Source: Pacificoceanicola sp049341065
Lineage (GTDB): Bacteria > Pseudomonadota > Alphaproteobacteria > Rhodobacterales > Rhodobacteraceae
DNA: 64,000 nucleotides
Reading direction: 5' to 3'
NCBI RefSeq assembly: GCF_049341065.1
Contig: NZ_JBMPIX010000004.1
Location: 310,001-374,000 of the forward strand
The number at the start of each line of letters is the position of its first letter. Positions within the stretch are counted from its first letter, which is position 1. The position numbers and the translations under genes were made by a program. Shown one piece after another: positions 34,129 through 42,263 of this stretch. The notes beneath the pieces are model-generated. The model had not been told where the DNA came from. It searched no databases and saw only the letters and a list, made by a program, of their open reading frames with translations.

Positions 34129-35354
34129 TCCGCCAGCCCCACTTTTTCCCGGTCCGGTCCGACCGTGATACCAGACTGAGCTTGCTCGCGCACATAGGTC
34201 TTTTTCTCCTGTGCGGCTTTGGCCATCTCTGGCCAATCGTTCTTTGCCAACCGGTCCAGCGCTTTGTTGATCTGGGTAAGGATTTCGACACGCCCTGCGC
34301 CGTCGCGTGAAAGAACGTCAAAAGCATCGCCCAGAAGGTCCTCGGCCGAGACTTGCAAAGCGATCACCCGATCAAATCTGGGTGGATCGGTGTCAGGGCA
34401 TTTGCACCCACTCAGCAGATTGAGAAGCCGGTGAATGACGTCGATTGCGGTTCCGGGGTCGTTGATCCCCGGCGACAAGGCGCGTGTGCCGATCTCGGCA
34501 AGAACCATCAGTCCGAACCGGGCGTCCTGCTCAAGCGAACGGGTCTTTCCAAAGGTAAAGTGCTTGGCAACCTTCTTTGCCAGATGATCGCCCTCGATGT
34601 TCAATAGCGCGATCCTGTCGCCTTTGACCACATAAGTGCCCGGCGCAGCCAAAAGCCACAGGCGCGCACCGGCTTCGGCCAGTTTTTCGTTCAGGCTCGG
34701 CATGTCGATGAATTGCACATAGCCCGAGTAGGGAGCGATGACCTCGACGGCATTCGGCGGCGCACGTTCGGCATGACTGTGGGGAACAGCGCCAAGAGCA
34801 GGATAGCTGGAGAGCGCCACCAAAGGTGCGCGCGCGGAGTCTTCGACCAGCGACAGGATGTGATCCATGCTGCCCAGTTTTGACAGGTGCCCGATCCAGC
34901 GCAGAATGGCGAGAATGATTGCTGCGATCACAAAGATCGTCATGGCGAAAATCACCACCGAAGACGCAGGCCCATAAATATCCGCCCGGAACATCACGAT
35001 GGCGGTCAGAGAAAACAGAAAGGCACCGACAAATGTGGCCAGAACGGTTTGTGTCGTGCCGTCCTGCATCAGGATCCGGTAGGCGCGCGGGGTGGCCTGA
35101 GACGAGGCGCTTTGGAAAGCCTGCACCATGACGCCCAGCGAAAAGGTCGTTACCGCCAACATTGACGAAGCGAGGATGGTCAGAACGGGCAGGACAGCCT
35201 CTTGGCCCAGCCGGTCGATCAGCGCCTGCGGGATCAGGGGTTCAAACAGTGGCGTCAGAAAGACCGATGCCAGCGCAAGCAGCGTCATCAGCACGGCACG
35301 CACACCCAGACTGCGCGACATCCGCAACAGCTGCATCAGGCGTTTGGAAAGCAT
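34125..35354 (-). CDS. DUF2254 membrane protein
   Basis: 409-residue protein of the DUF2254 family, function unknown. About four membrane segments fill the first 150 residues (VRAVLMTLLALASVFLTPL, AVLPVLTILASSMLAVTTFSLGVMV, TVLATFVGAFLFSLTAIVMF, SSVVIFAMTIFVIAAIILAIL). The soluble part contains the family signature ALSPGINDPGTAIDVIHRL. The start at 35354 shares a base with the stop of the preceding gamma-glutamylcyclotransferase-like gene (TGATG), so the pair is coupled. The gene meets gltX tail to tail with overlapping stop codons. Confidence 0.88.
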   Translation of the reverse strand: MLSKRLMQLLRMSRSLGVRAVLMTLLALASVFLTPLFEPLIPQALIDRLGQEAVLPVLTILASSMLAVTTFSLGVMVQAFQSASSQATPRAYRILMQDGTTQTVLATFVGAFLFSLTAIVMFRADIYGPASSVVIFAMTIFVIAAIILAILRWIGHLSKLGSMDHILSLVEDSARAPLVALSSYPALGAVPHSHAERAPPNAVEVIAPYSGYVQFIDMPSLNEKLAEAGARLWLLAAPGTYVVKGDRIALLNIEGDHLAKKVAKHFTFGKTRSLEQDARFGLMVLAEIGTRALSPGINDPGTAIDVIHRLLNLLSGCKCPDTDPPRFDRVIALQVSAEDLLGDAFDVLSRDGAGRVEILTQINKALDRLAKNDWPEMAKAAQEKKTYVREQAQSGITVGPDREKVGLAD

Positions 35355-35914
35355 CAGACCAGAACCTTGCAACCAAGCGCGCGCAGGGTGTCATCGACAA
35401 AGGCGCGCTCGGCCGGATCAAGGCGCTGGGCGCGGGGATAGATCGGCTTGGCCCGGTCATCGAGAATTGGGGCGTCCCAACCGTCGGTGGTCGCGACAAA
35501 GCGGGTCGCGCCCTCTGTCCCGTACTCGCGCAGGTATCCTTGCAGGACTACGTCCAGATAGGACATCAGTACGGGATGATCTTCGTCCGGCATGTGCAAG
35601 CGATCAGGATGGATTGCATAGATGGCGATATCGGTGGCCTCCGCGTCATGCGTGACCTCATGCGCGGCGGGCAGGCGTTCATAGGCGTGTTCGCGCAGGT
35701 CCAGTGTGGCCCAACCCTCGGGCGGGACAGGGGCGATCAGACCGTCAATCTGGTGCCCCGGGGCGCGAATCGCCGTCAAGTAAGCCACCTTGCGATCCGG
35801 CGTGAAACGCCACGCCCGCCGCCAACCCTGCGCCGATGCACGGTGAACCGGGCTGTACCCGTGGGTCAAATCGTTGACCAAAGACCCGTAACCAAAGAAA
35901 TATATGTCAGACAT
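35354..35914 (-). CDS. Gamma-glutamylcyclotransferase-like protein
   Basis: 186-residue protein of the gamma-glutamylcyclotransferase-like (GGCT/AIG2) fold: the N-terminal IYFFGYGSLVNDLTHG is the substrate-anion loop, and a Glu later in EHAYERLPA is a candidate catalytic residue. Family enzymes release 5-oxoproline from gamma-glutamyl compounds, including glutathione-related ones. The gene is coupled to the DUF2254 gene and divergent from nsrR; the NsrR box lies 53-69 bases upstream of its start and could control it as well. Substrate unknown. Confidence 0.8.
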   Translation of the reverse strand: MSDIYFFGYGSLVNDLTHGYSPVHRASAQGWRRAWRFTPDRKVAYLTAIRAPGHQIDGLIAPVPPEGWATLDLREHAYERLPAAHEVTHDAEATDIAIYAIHPDRLHMPDEDHPVLMSYLDVVLQGYLREYGTEGATRFVATTDGWDAPILDDRAKPIYPRAQRLDPAERAFVDDTLRALGCKVLV

Positions 35915-35966
35915 ACTTCATAAATGACCGATGGTTGATGTAAGTCAAACCGCGTTTTGCCGGATC

Positions 35967-35983
35967 ATGTATGCACTATGCAT
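35967..35983 (+). promoter_or_regulatory. NsrR-type operator
   Basis: The sequence ATGTAT-GCACT-ATGCAT matches the known NsrR half-site arrangement ATGYAT-N5-ATRCAT (compare the E. coli consensus, which has the same 5-base spacing). It lies 27 bases upstream of the nsrR start, fitting autoregulation, and between divergent genes. It contains the perfect inverted repeat ATGCA-CTA-TGCAT. Confidence 0.7.
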
Positions 35984-36009
35984 GAAAAGTTGACCAAGAA
36001 GGCAAGCTG

Positions 36010-36492
36010 ATGCGGGTTACAAAACGAACAAATATCGCCATGCGCGTGCTGATGTTCTGTGCGGCGAACACCGGACGGCTTGTCACCAAGTCGGAAATTG
36101 CCAAGGCGTGCAACGCCTCGGAAAACCATCTGGCTCAGATCATCAATCAACTTGCGCAGCTGAATTACCTGCACACGCAGCGCGGCCGCAACGGCGGGAT
36201 GGAGCTGGCGCGACCGGCAAGCCAGATCAAGATCGGCGATATTTTTCGCGCGCTCGAAGCGCCGGTGCCTTTGGCGGAATGCTTTGCAGATGTGGACAAC
36301 ACCTGCCCGCTGACCGAAGCCTGCCGTCTGCGCACGGCTTTGACCGACGCCGCGAACGCCTTTTACGCCACCCTTGATCCGATCACTTTGGATGCGTTGA
36401 TTTGCGACAATGCTCCATTGATGGATATTCTTCAGCCAATTGGCGGGTGTCGCGGCGCGCAGCTCGCGCCTGATCTTGTCACTGCCGAATAG
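36010..36492 (+). CDS. nsrR: Nitric-oxide-sensing Rrf2 repressor NsrR
   Basis: 160-residue Rrf2-family repressor with an N-terminal winged helix (TKRTNIAMRVLMFCA, SEIAKACNASENHLAQIINQL, HTQRGRNGGMELARP). Three cysteines, Cys91, Cys99 and Cys105 (ECFADVDNTCPLTEAC), match the NsrR iron-sulfur cluster ligands with slightly different spacing from E. coli. The cluster reacts with NO and releases DNA. An NsrR-type box lies just upstream. IscR and RirA are relatives, but the RGRNGG wing and cysteine pattern favour NsrR. The NO-detoxifying target genes are not in this window. A 19-base gap separates its end from the glycine riboswitch. Confidence 0.88.
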   Translation: MRVTKRTNIAMRVLMFCAANTGRLVTKSEIAKACNASENHLAQIINQLAQLNYLHTQRGRNGGMELARPASQIKIGDIFRALEAPVPLAECFADVDNTCPLTEACRLRTALTDAANAFYATLDPITLDALICDNAPLMDILQPIGGCRGAQLAPDLVTAE

Positions 36493-36511
36493 ATAATCTA
36501 ACGTCTAATCA

Positions 36512-36664
36512 TCTTGATGGGAGAACCGGCTTGCCGGTGCCGAAGGAGCAACCGCCCCGGAAACTCTCAGGCTTCAGGACCGTCAAGACGAACTAAAAAC
36601 TCTGGAGAGTGGCGCCCCGCGCGCCCGCCGAAGGGATAACGATCTCAGGCGAAAGGACAGAGGG
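36512..36664 (+). ncRNA. Tandem glycine riboswitch
   Basis: Two glycine aptamers in series. Aptamer 1 (36512-36588) is closed by TCTTGA/TCAAGA and contains GGGAGA, CCGAAGGAGCAACCGCCCCGG, and AAACTCTCAGGC...AGGACCG. Aptamer 2 (36600-36662) is closed by CTCTG/CAGAG and contains GGAGAGTGGCG, CGCCGAAGGGATAACGATC and TCTCAGGCGAAAGGACAG. The linker between them is short, as in cooperative tandem switches. It lies in the leader of gcvT, so glycine binding should switch on the glycine cleavage operon. The expression platform was not resolved. Confidence 0.93.
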
Positions 36665-36748
36665 GGCATTGTTGGTGCAAGTTGATTGCGCTGGAATGCC
36701 CGACCCATGCCAATTGCGCAGGTCCGGCACGTAATGACCGGAGGGCGC

Positions 36749-37873
36749 ATGGCCGAGGAAAACCTGAAAAAGACAGTCCTGCACGAGTTGCATCTGGAGC
36801 TTGGCGCAAAGATGGTGCCTTTCGCCGGATATGACATGCCAGTGCAATATCCGATGGGCGTGCTCAAGGAACATCTGCATACACGCGAAAAGGCTGGGCT
36901 GTTCGATGTCTCGCACATGGGTCAAGTCATCCTGCGCGGACCTGATGCCGCCGAGGCGCTTGAGGCCATGGTGCCGGTTGATGTGATCGGTCTGGCTGAA
37001 GGGCGCCAGCGCTATGCGTTTTTCACCAATGAACGCGGCGGGATCGAGGATGATCTGATGATCACCAACCGCGGCGATCACCTGTTCGTTGTGGTAAATG
37101 CGGCGTGCAAAGACGCGGATGTGGCGCGGATGAAATCTGTGCTGGAGCCGCGCGGTCTGACGGTCGAGCTTCTGGAAACGCGCTCGCTTCTGGCGCTGCA
37201 GGGGCCGGGTGCCGAAGCGGCGCTGGCTGAGCTTTGCCCGGCGGTGCGCGACATGACGTTCATGGATGTGGCGACGGTCACAATCGTCGGGGCCGAGTGT
37301 TGGGTGTCGCGGTCGGGTTATACCGGCGAAGACGGCTTTGAGATTTCAGTTCCCAACGGCGCAGCCGTCGATCTGGCGCGCGCGTTGCTTGAGGATGAGA
37401 TCGTCGCGCCGATTGGTCTGGGCGCACGGGATTCGCTGCGGCTCGAGGCCGGGCTGTGCCTGTATGGGCATGACATTTCCGACACGACGACGCCGGTCGA
37501 AGCGGCGCTTACCTGGGCGATTCAAAAAGTGCGCCGCGCTGGCGGCGCCCGCGCGGGCGGTTTTCCCGGCGCGGACCGCATCCTGACCGAACTTTCCGAG
37601 GGCGCGGGGACGCGACGCGTCGGGCTGGCCCCTGAAGGACGTGCGCCAATGCGCGAAGGCGTCGAGGTTTTCGACAGTGCCGAAGGTGGCGTCCCGGTGG
37701 GGCGTGTGACCTCGGGCGGGTTCGGGCCGACGCTTGGTGGCCCCGTGGCGATGGGGTACGTGCCAACGGCGCTCGCCACCCCTGGCACGCAGTTGTGGGG
37801 CGAAGTGCGCGGCAAACGCATGCCGGTTCAGGTTGCCAAGCTGCCCTTCGTTCCGGCAGGTTTCAAAAGATAG
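36749..37873 (+). CDS. gcvT: Glycine cleavage system T protein (aminomethyltransferase)
   Basis: 374-residue tetrahydrofolate-dependent aminomethyltransferase that takes the aminomethyl group from the H protein and gives methylene-THF and ammonia. Typical blocks are GAKMVPFAGYDMPVQYP, LFDVSHMGQV, GGIEDDLMI, SRSGYTGEDGFEI and GLGARDSLRLEAGLCLYGHD. The ATG at 36749 follows a GGAGGG box; another ATG at 36734 and the frame to 36686 are less likely because they approach the riboswitch. First gene of gcvTHP, under the glycine riboswitch. Confidence 0.94.
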   Translation: MAEENLKKTVLHELHLELGAKMVPFAGYDMPVQYPMGVLKEHLHTREKAGLFDVSHMGQVILRGPDAAEALEAMVPVDVIGLAEGRQRYAFFTNERGGIEDDLMITNRGDHLFVVVNAACKDADVARMKSVLEPRGLTVELLETRSLLALQGPGAEAALAELCPAVRDMTFMDVATVTIVGAECWVSRSGYTGEDGFEISVPNGAAVDLARALLEDEIVAPIGLGARDSLRLEAGLCLYGHDISDTTTPVEAALTWAIQKVRRAGGARAGGFPGADRILTELSEGAGTRRVGLAPEGRAPMREGVEVFDSAEGGVPVGRVTSGGFGPTLGGPVAMGYVPTALATPGTQLWGEVRGKRMPVQVAKLPFVPAGFKR

Positions 37874-37892
37874 TCCAACAGGAGAACTGGGA

Positions 37893-38255
37893 ATGAAATA
37901 CACTGAAGAGCACGAGTGGCTGCTGGTCGAAGGCGATGTGGTTGTTGTGGGAATCACCGCGCACGCAGCCGAACAGCTGGGCGACGTGGTATTTGTCGAA
38001 CTGCCAGAGCCCGGCGTCGAAGTGACCAAGGACGAAGAAGTCGTCGTGATCGAATCGGTCAAGGCTGCGTCGGACATCCTTGCGCCATTGGACGGAGAGA
38101 TCGTCGAGGTGAATGATGCGATTGTCGAAAACCCCGGCAAGGTCAACGAAGATCCCGAAGGCGATGCGTGGTTCTTCAAGATGAAGGTCGAGGACATGAG
38201 CGCGCTGGACGATCTCATGGATGAAGCGGCCTACAAGGACTTTATCGGGGACTGA
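37893..38255 (+). CDS. gcvH: Glycine cleavage system H protein
   Basis: 120-residue lipoyl carrier. The lipoylated lysine is Lys57 in IESVKAASDI, flanked by the usual Gly and acidic turns (EVEVTKDEEVVVIESV). The N-terminus KYTEEHEWLLVEGD is the canonical start. CAGGAGAA lies nearby upstream. It carries the methylamine group from P protein to T protein. It ends 102 bases before gcvP, and the gap holds a GC-rich hairpin and a repeat motif. Confidence 0.95.
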   Translation: MKYTEEHEWLLVEGDVVVVGITAHAAEQLGDVVFVELPEPGVEVTKDEEVVVIESVKAASDILAPLDGEIVEVNDAIVENPGKVNEDPEGDAWFFKMKVEDMSALDDLMDEAAYKDFIGD

Positions 38256-38267
38256 TGCCTGAGGCGG

Positions 38268-38288
38268 GCTGGGGGCGCGGCCCCCGGC
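38268..38288. repeat. GC-rich hairpin between gcvH and gcvP
   Basis: GGGGGC-GCG-GCCCCC with two to three further pairs on each side forms a very stable hairpin right after the gcvH stop. It has no following T-run. It may slow 3'-end decay or reduce read-through to gcvP, or may be the stem of the small intergenic repeat that follows at 38301. Confidence 0.7.
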
Positions 38289-38300
38289 TCAGCCAGCCTC

Positions 38301-38325
38301 CCCCGAGATATTTTTGGACCAATGA
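38301..38325 (+). repeat. Roseobacter-type intergenic motif, copy 1
   Basis: CCCCGAGATATTTTTGGACC followed by AATGA. Similar intergenic sequences occur at 56205-56228 and 57521-57548. Preceded by a GC-rich hairpin, as at the third copy. Its role is unknown. Confidence 0.5.
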
Positions 38326-38357
38326 AACAGCGTGCCTTGCGACAGGAGTGATGTGCC

Positions 38358-41207
38358 GTGGCCTATGAACCGATTGACTATCTGCCATATGATTTTGCCA
38401 ACCGACGCCATATCGGCCCCTCACCAGACGAGATGGCGAATATGTTTGCCGAGCTGGGCGTGGCGGATCTGGACGAGTTGATCGGTCAAACCGTGCCGAA
38501 AGCCATCCGGCAGGAACGGGGTTTGGATTTTGGTAAGCCGCTGTCCGAGCGCGAGTTGATCCATCGGATGCGCGCAGTTGCCAGCAAGAACAAGGTTCTG
38601 ACCAGCTTGATCGGTCAGGGGTATCACGGCACAGTCACTCCGCCCGCGATCCAGCGCAACATTCTTGAAAACCCGGCGTGGTACACCGCTTATACGCCGT
38701 ACCAGCCCGAGATTTCGCAGGGTCGGCTTGAGGCGCTGTTGAACTTCCAGACCATGGTATGTGATCTGACCGGGTTGCAAGTGGCCAACGCCAGCCTGCT
38801 GGATGAGGCGACGGCCTGCGCCGAAGCAATGACCATGGCCCAGCGTCTGGCCAAGTCCAAGGCCAAGGCCTTTTTCGTCGATGAGAATTGCCACCCGCAG
38901 AACATCGCCGTGATGAAAACTCGTGCCGAGCCTTTGGGGATCGAAGTCATCGTTGGCGCGCCCGATGCGCTTGACGCCGAAAGCGTATTTGGCGCGATTT
39001 TCCAGTATCCGGGCACCCACGGTCATCTGCGCGACTTTACAGATGAGATGGAGGCGCTGCACGCCGCCAAGGCGATTGGCATCGTGACCGCTGACCCGAT
39101 GGCGCTTTGCCTGCTCAAGGAGCCGGGCGCAATGGGGGCGGATATCGCTGTTGGATCGACGCAACGCTTTGGGGTGCCTGTGGGCTATGGCGGCCCGCAC
39201 GCTGCCTATATGGCCTGCCGCGATGACTATAAGCGCGCGATGCCGGGGCGCATTGTCGGGGTGTCCATAGACAGCCACGGCAACCGCGCATATCGGCTTT
39301 CGCTGCAAACCCGCGAACAGCATATCCGTCGCGAAAAGGCGACGTCGAACGTATGCACGGCGCAGGCATTGTTGGCGGTCATGGCCGGGTTCTATGCGGT
39401 TTTTCACGGACCAAAAGGGCTGCGCGCGATTGCGCAACGAATTCATCGCAAGACAGTTCGTTTGGCCAAGGGCCTTGAGGCGGCGGGCTTTCCGATTGAG
39501 CCTGAAGCTTATTTCGACACGATCACTGTGGATGTCGGGCTGTTGCAACGCGGGGTTTTGCAAGCGGCTGTGCGCGAGGGGGTGAACCTGCGCCGCGTGG
39601 GGCGGACCAAGGTCGGAATAACCCTTGACGAACGCACCCGCCCAGAGACCATCGAAGCGGTTTGGCGCGCCTTTGGACTGTTGCGCAAGGATGAGGATTT
39701 TACACCCGAATACCACCTGCCCGAAGGCCTGATCCGTCGGTCGGAATACCTGCAACACGACGTGTTTCACATGAACCGCGCGGAGACCGAAATGATGCGC
39801 TACATGCGCCGGTTGGCTGACCGCGATCTGGCGCTGGACCGGGCGATGATCCCGCTGGGGTCGTGTACGATGAAACTGAACTCGGCCGCCGAGATGATGC
39901 CTGTCAGCTGGAGCGAGTTCTCTATGATCCACCCCTATGCGCCGAAAAATCAGGCGCTGGGTTATGCCGAGATGATCGAGGATCTTTCTGATAAGCTGTG
40001 CGAAATCACCGGCTATGACGCCTTTTCCATGCAGCCGAATTCGGGCGCGCAGGGGGAATACGCGGGACTTTTGACCATCCGTGACTGGCAATTGGCGCGC
40101 GGACAGGGGCATCGCAACGTTTGCCTCATCCCCGTCAACGCCCATGGCACCAACCCGGCAAGCGCACATATGGTTGGCTGGAAAGTCGTTGCGGTAAAAT
40201 GCGACGATCTGGGCTCAATCGACTTGCAGGATTTCCGCGAGAAGGCGGAAAAATACTCTGGCGATCTGGCCGCCTGCATGATCACCTATCCTTCGACCCA
40301 TGGTGTGTTCGAAGAAACGGTGAAGGAGGTCTGCGAGATCACCCATGAACATGGTGGCCAAGTCTATATCGACGGGGCCAACATGAACGCCATGGTGGGG
40401 CTGTCGCGGCCCGGCGATCTGGGCGGCGATGTCAGCCACCTGAACCTGCACAAGACCTTTTGCATTCCGCACGGTGGCGGTGGGCCGGGCATGGGGCCAA
40501 TCGGCGTCAAGGACCATCTGGAGCCGCATCTGCCGGGCGATCCGCTGACCGCCAAGGCGGCTGGCCCGGTCAGTGCCGCGGCCTTTGGTTCGCCCTCTCT
40601 ATTGCCGATTTCATGGGCCTACATCCTGATGATGGGCGGCGAAGGGCTGACACAGGCGACGCGTGTTGCGATCCTGAACGCCAACTATATCGCGAAACGG
40701 CTGGAGGGGGCCTATGACGTGCTTTATCGCGGCTCGAACGGCCGGGTTGCGCATGAGTGCATCCTTGATACCCGCCCCTTCGAGAAAAGCGCTGGTGTGA
40801 CGGTCGAAGATATCGCGAAACGCCTCATGGATGCGGGGTTCCACGCACCAACGATGAGCTGGCCGGTTGCCGGAACGCTGATGGTCGAGCCGACAGAAAG
40901 CGAAACCAAGGCCGAGCTGGATCGCTTTTGCGATGCCATGCTGGCGATCCGCGAGGAAATTCGCGCCATCGAAGAGGGCCGGATTGACGCTGAAAACAAC
41001 CCGCTGAAGAACGCGCCGCACACGATGGAGGATCTCGTGCGCGACTGGGATCGGCCTTACAGCCGCGAGCAGGGGTGTTTCCCTCCGGGGGCCTTCCGCG
41101 TGGACAAATACTGGCCGCCGGTTAACCGGGTCGACAACGTGTACGGTGACCGCCATCTGGTTTGCACCTGCCCGCCAATGAGCGATTACGCAGAAGCCGC
41201 AGAATAA
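38358..41207 (+). CDS. gcvP: Glycine dehydrogenase (decarboxylating), P protein
   Basis: 949-residue full-length PLP enzyme of the single-chain type. It decarboxylates glycine and loads the H protein. The N half begins YDFANRHIGPSPDEM; the PLP lysine is Lys699 in NLHKTFCIPHGGGGPGMGPIGV. GTG start at 38358, with AGGAG about 9 bases upstream. Last gene of the gcvTHP operon, within which it is 102 bases from gcvH. The lpd gene for the L subunit is not in this window. Confidence 0.96.
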   Translation: MAYEPIDYLPYDFANRRHIGPSPDEMANMFAELGVADLDELIGQTVPKAIRQERGLDFGKPLSERELIHRMRAVASKNKVLTSLIGQGYHGTVTPPAIQRNILENPAWYTAYTPYQPEISQGRLEALLNFQTMVCDLTGLQVANASLLDEATACAEAMTMAQRLAKSKAKAFFVDENCHPQNIAVMKTRAEPLGIEVIVGAPDALDAESVFGAIFQYPGTHGHLRDFTDEMEALHAAKAIGIVTADPMALCLLKEPGAMGADIAVGSTQRFGVPVGYGGPHAAYMACRDDYKRAMPGRIVGVSIDSHGNRAYRLSLQTREQHIRREKATSNVCTAQALLAVMAGFYAVFHGPKGLRAIAQRIHRKTVRLAKGLEAAGFPIEPEAYFDTITVDVGLLQRGVLQAAVREGVNLRRVGRTKVGITLDERTRPETIEAVWRAFGLLRKDEDFTPEYHLPEGLIRRSEYLQHDVFHMNRAETEMMRYMRRLADRDLALDRAMIPLGSCTMKLNSAAEMMPVSWSEFSMIHPYAPKNQALGYAEMIEDLSDKLCEITGYDAFSMQPNSGAQGEYAGLLTIRDWQLARGQGHRNVCLIPVNAHGTNPASAHMVGWKVVAVKCDDLGSIDLQDFREKAEKYSGDLAACMITYPSTHGVFEETVKEVCEITHEHGGQVYIDGANMNAMVGLSRPGDLGGDVSHLNLHKTFCIPHGGGGPGMGPIGVKDHLEPHLPGDPLTAKAAGPVSAAAFGSPSLLPISWAYILMMGGEGLTQATRVAILNANYIAKRLEGAYDVLYRGSNGRVAHECILDTRPFEKSAGVTVEDIAKRLMDAGFHAPTMSWPVAGTLMVEPTESETKAELDRFCDAMLAIREEIRAIEEGRIDAENNPLKNAPHTMEDLVRDWDRPYSREQGCFPPGAFRVDKYWPPVNRVDNVYGDRHLVCTCPPMSDYAEAAE

Positions 41208-41238
41208 TCTGCCATCTCGAAACGCGTCATCGGCGCCG

Positions 41239-42177
41239 TCAGGCGTCGCTGTCCACCGCCTCTTCGCCGGGGAATGTGTTTCGCGCCGGGGCTTCGGTCT
41301 GTTCCGGTTCCGGCGCGTCGATCAGGAAATCAAAGACATCGCGCACGCGGCCCCATGTCTCGGCGTTGCAGGCCGCGAGTAGATAGCCTTTGCTAACGTC
41401 GCCGCGATACTCCGATCCGTCCAGCATCGCCACATGGCCGCCCGCACGCCGAATTGCGACCACGCCTGCGGGTTGGTCCCAAGGGGTCAGCTTGGCGAAG
41501 AGGACAAAATCCATATGCCCCTGCGCGACCATGCGCATTTCGTGACAGGCGCAGCGCAGCATGCCTGCGCGGGCAAACCGGGGCATTGTCGCAGCGAATT
41601 CCGACTGCTTGTCTTCGGGGATCAGGTTCAGCGGGAAAAAGCCCTTGAGCTCTTCTACCGGGCCCCCCTCCGAGGTGTGCAGCTTGCGGCGGATGCGGCG
41701 TGGCATGACCAGTTCCGCATCGCTGTCTGTATCAGCAATAATGAAATCGTTGAGGATCGGATCGTAGAGCAAGCCAAAGATCGGCTGGCCAAACCGCAGG
41801 ATCGAAACCATCACACCAAATACGGCCAGACCATGCGCATAGTTCCAGGTGCCGTCCACCGGGTCGATGGTAAAACACAGCTCGGCCTCGGCGATCTGGT
41901 CAATGATCTCAGGATTGACCGAGGCGTGTTCCTCACCGACGATCAAGCCATGCGGAAACATCACTTGCAGCCCGCGCGTGATCATCGCCTCGGCCGCTTT
42001 GTCGGCTTCGGTTACAAGATCCTGAGGGCCGGACTTGGTGTCGATCTGATGGCTGCCAAGTTGACGAAAACGCGGCAGGATTTCCGCTTTGGCGGCGCGG
42101 CGGACAAGGTTGATCAACTGGGTGCGTTGAGCATTGGTCAGCGGGGCGGTAATCGTCATGGGCAGGGAATCGGTCAT
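41239..42177 (-). CDS. Inositol monophosphatase family protein
   Basis: 312-residue Mg-dependent phosphatase of the inositol-monophosphatase superfamily. The metal-binding motifs are VGEEH (near residue 80), DPVDGTWNYAHG and the C-terminal WDQPAGVVAIRRAGG. Relatives act on inositol phosphate, histidinol phosphate, 3'-phosphoadenosine phosphates or fructose bisphosphate. Here the GEEHA and FTIDPVDGTWNYAHG features do not fix the substrate. The extended C-terminus (PEPEQTEAPARNTFPGEEAVDSDA) is acidic and non-conserved. ATG at 42177 has GGAG close upstream. Confidence 0.88.
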   Translation of the reverse strand: MTDSLPMTITAPLTNAQRTQLINLVRRAAKAEILPRFRQLGSHQIDTKSGPQDLVTEADKAAEAMITRGLQVMFPHGLIVGEEHASVNPEIIDQIAEAELCFTIDPVDGTWNYAHGLAVFGVMVSILRFGQPIFGLLYDPILNDFIIADTDSDAELVMPRRIRRKLHTSEGGPVEELKGFFPLNLIPEDKQSEFAATMPRFARAGMLRCACHEMRMVAQGHMDFVLFAKLTPWDQPAGVVAIRRAGGHVAMLDGSEYRGDVSKGYLLAACNAETWGRVRDVFDFLIDAPEPEQTEAPARNTFPGEEAVDSDA

Positions 42178-42263
42178 CGTCTCCGTCCGGGTTTTGCTGT
42201 GGTTGTGTTAGGAAGTGCCAGTGAAAAGCCGGGGTTTCAAGGTGACACAGCCGCCCGGTCTCC

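Noticed and set aside
38421..40169. 582-codon minus-strand frame opposite gcvP
   Set aside because: Antisense shadow of a well-conserved gene; no recognisable motifs.
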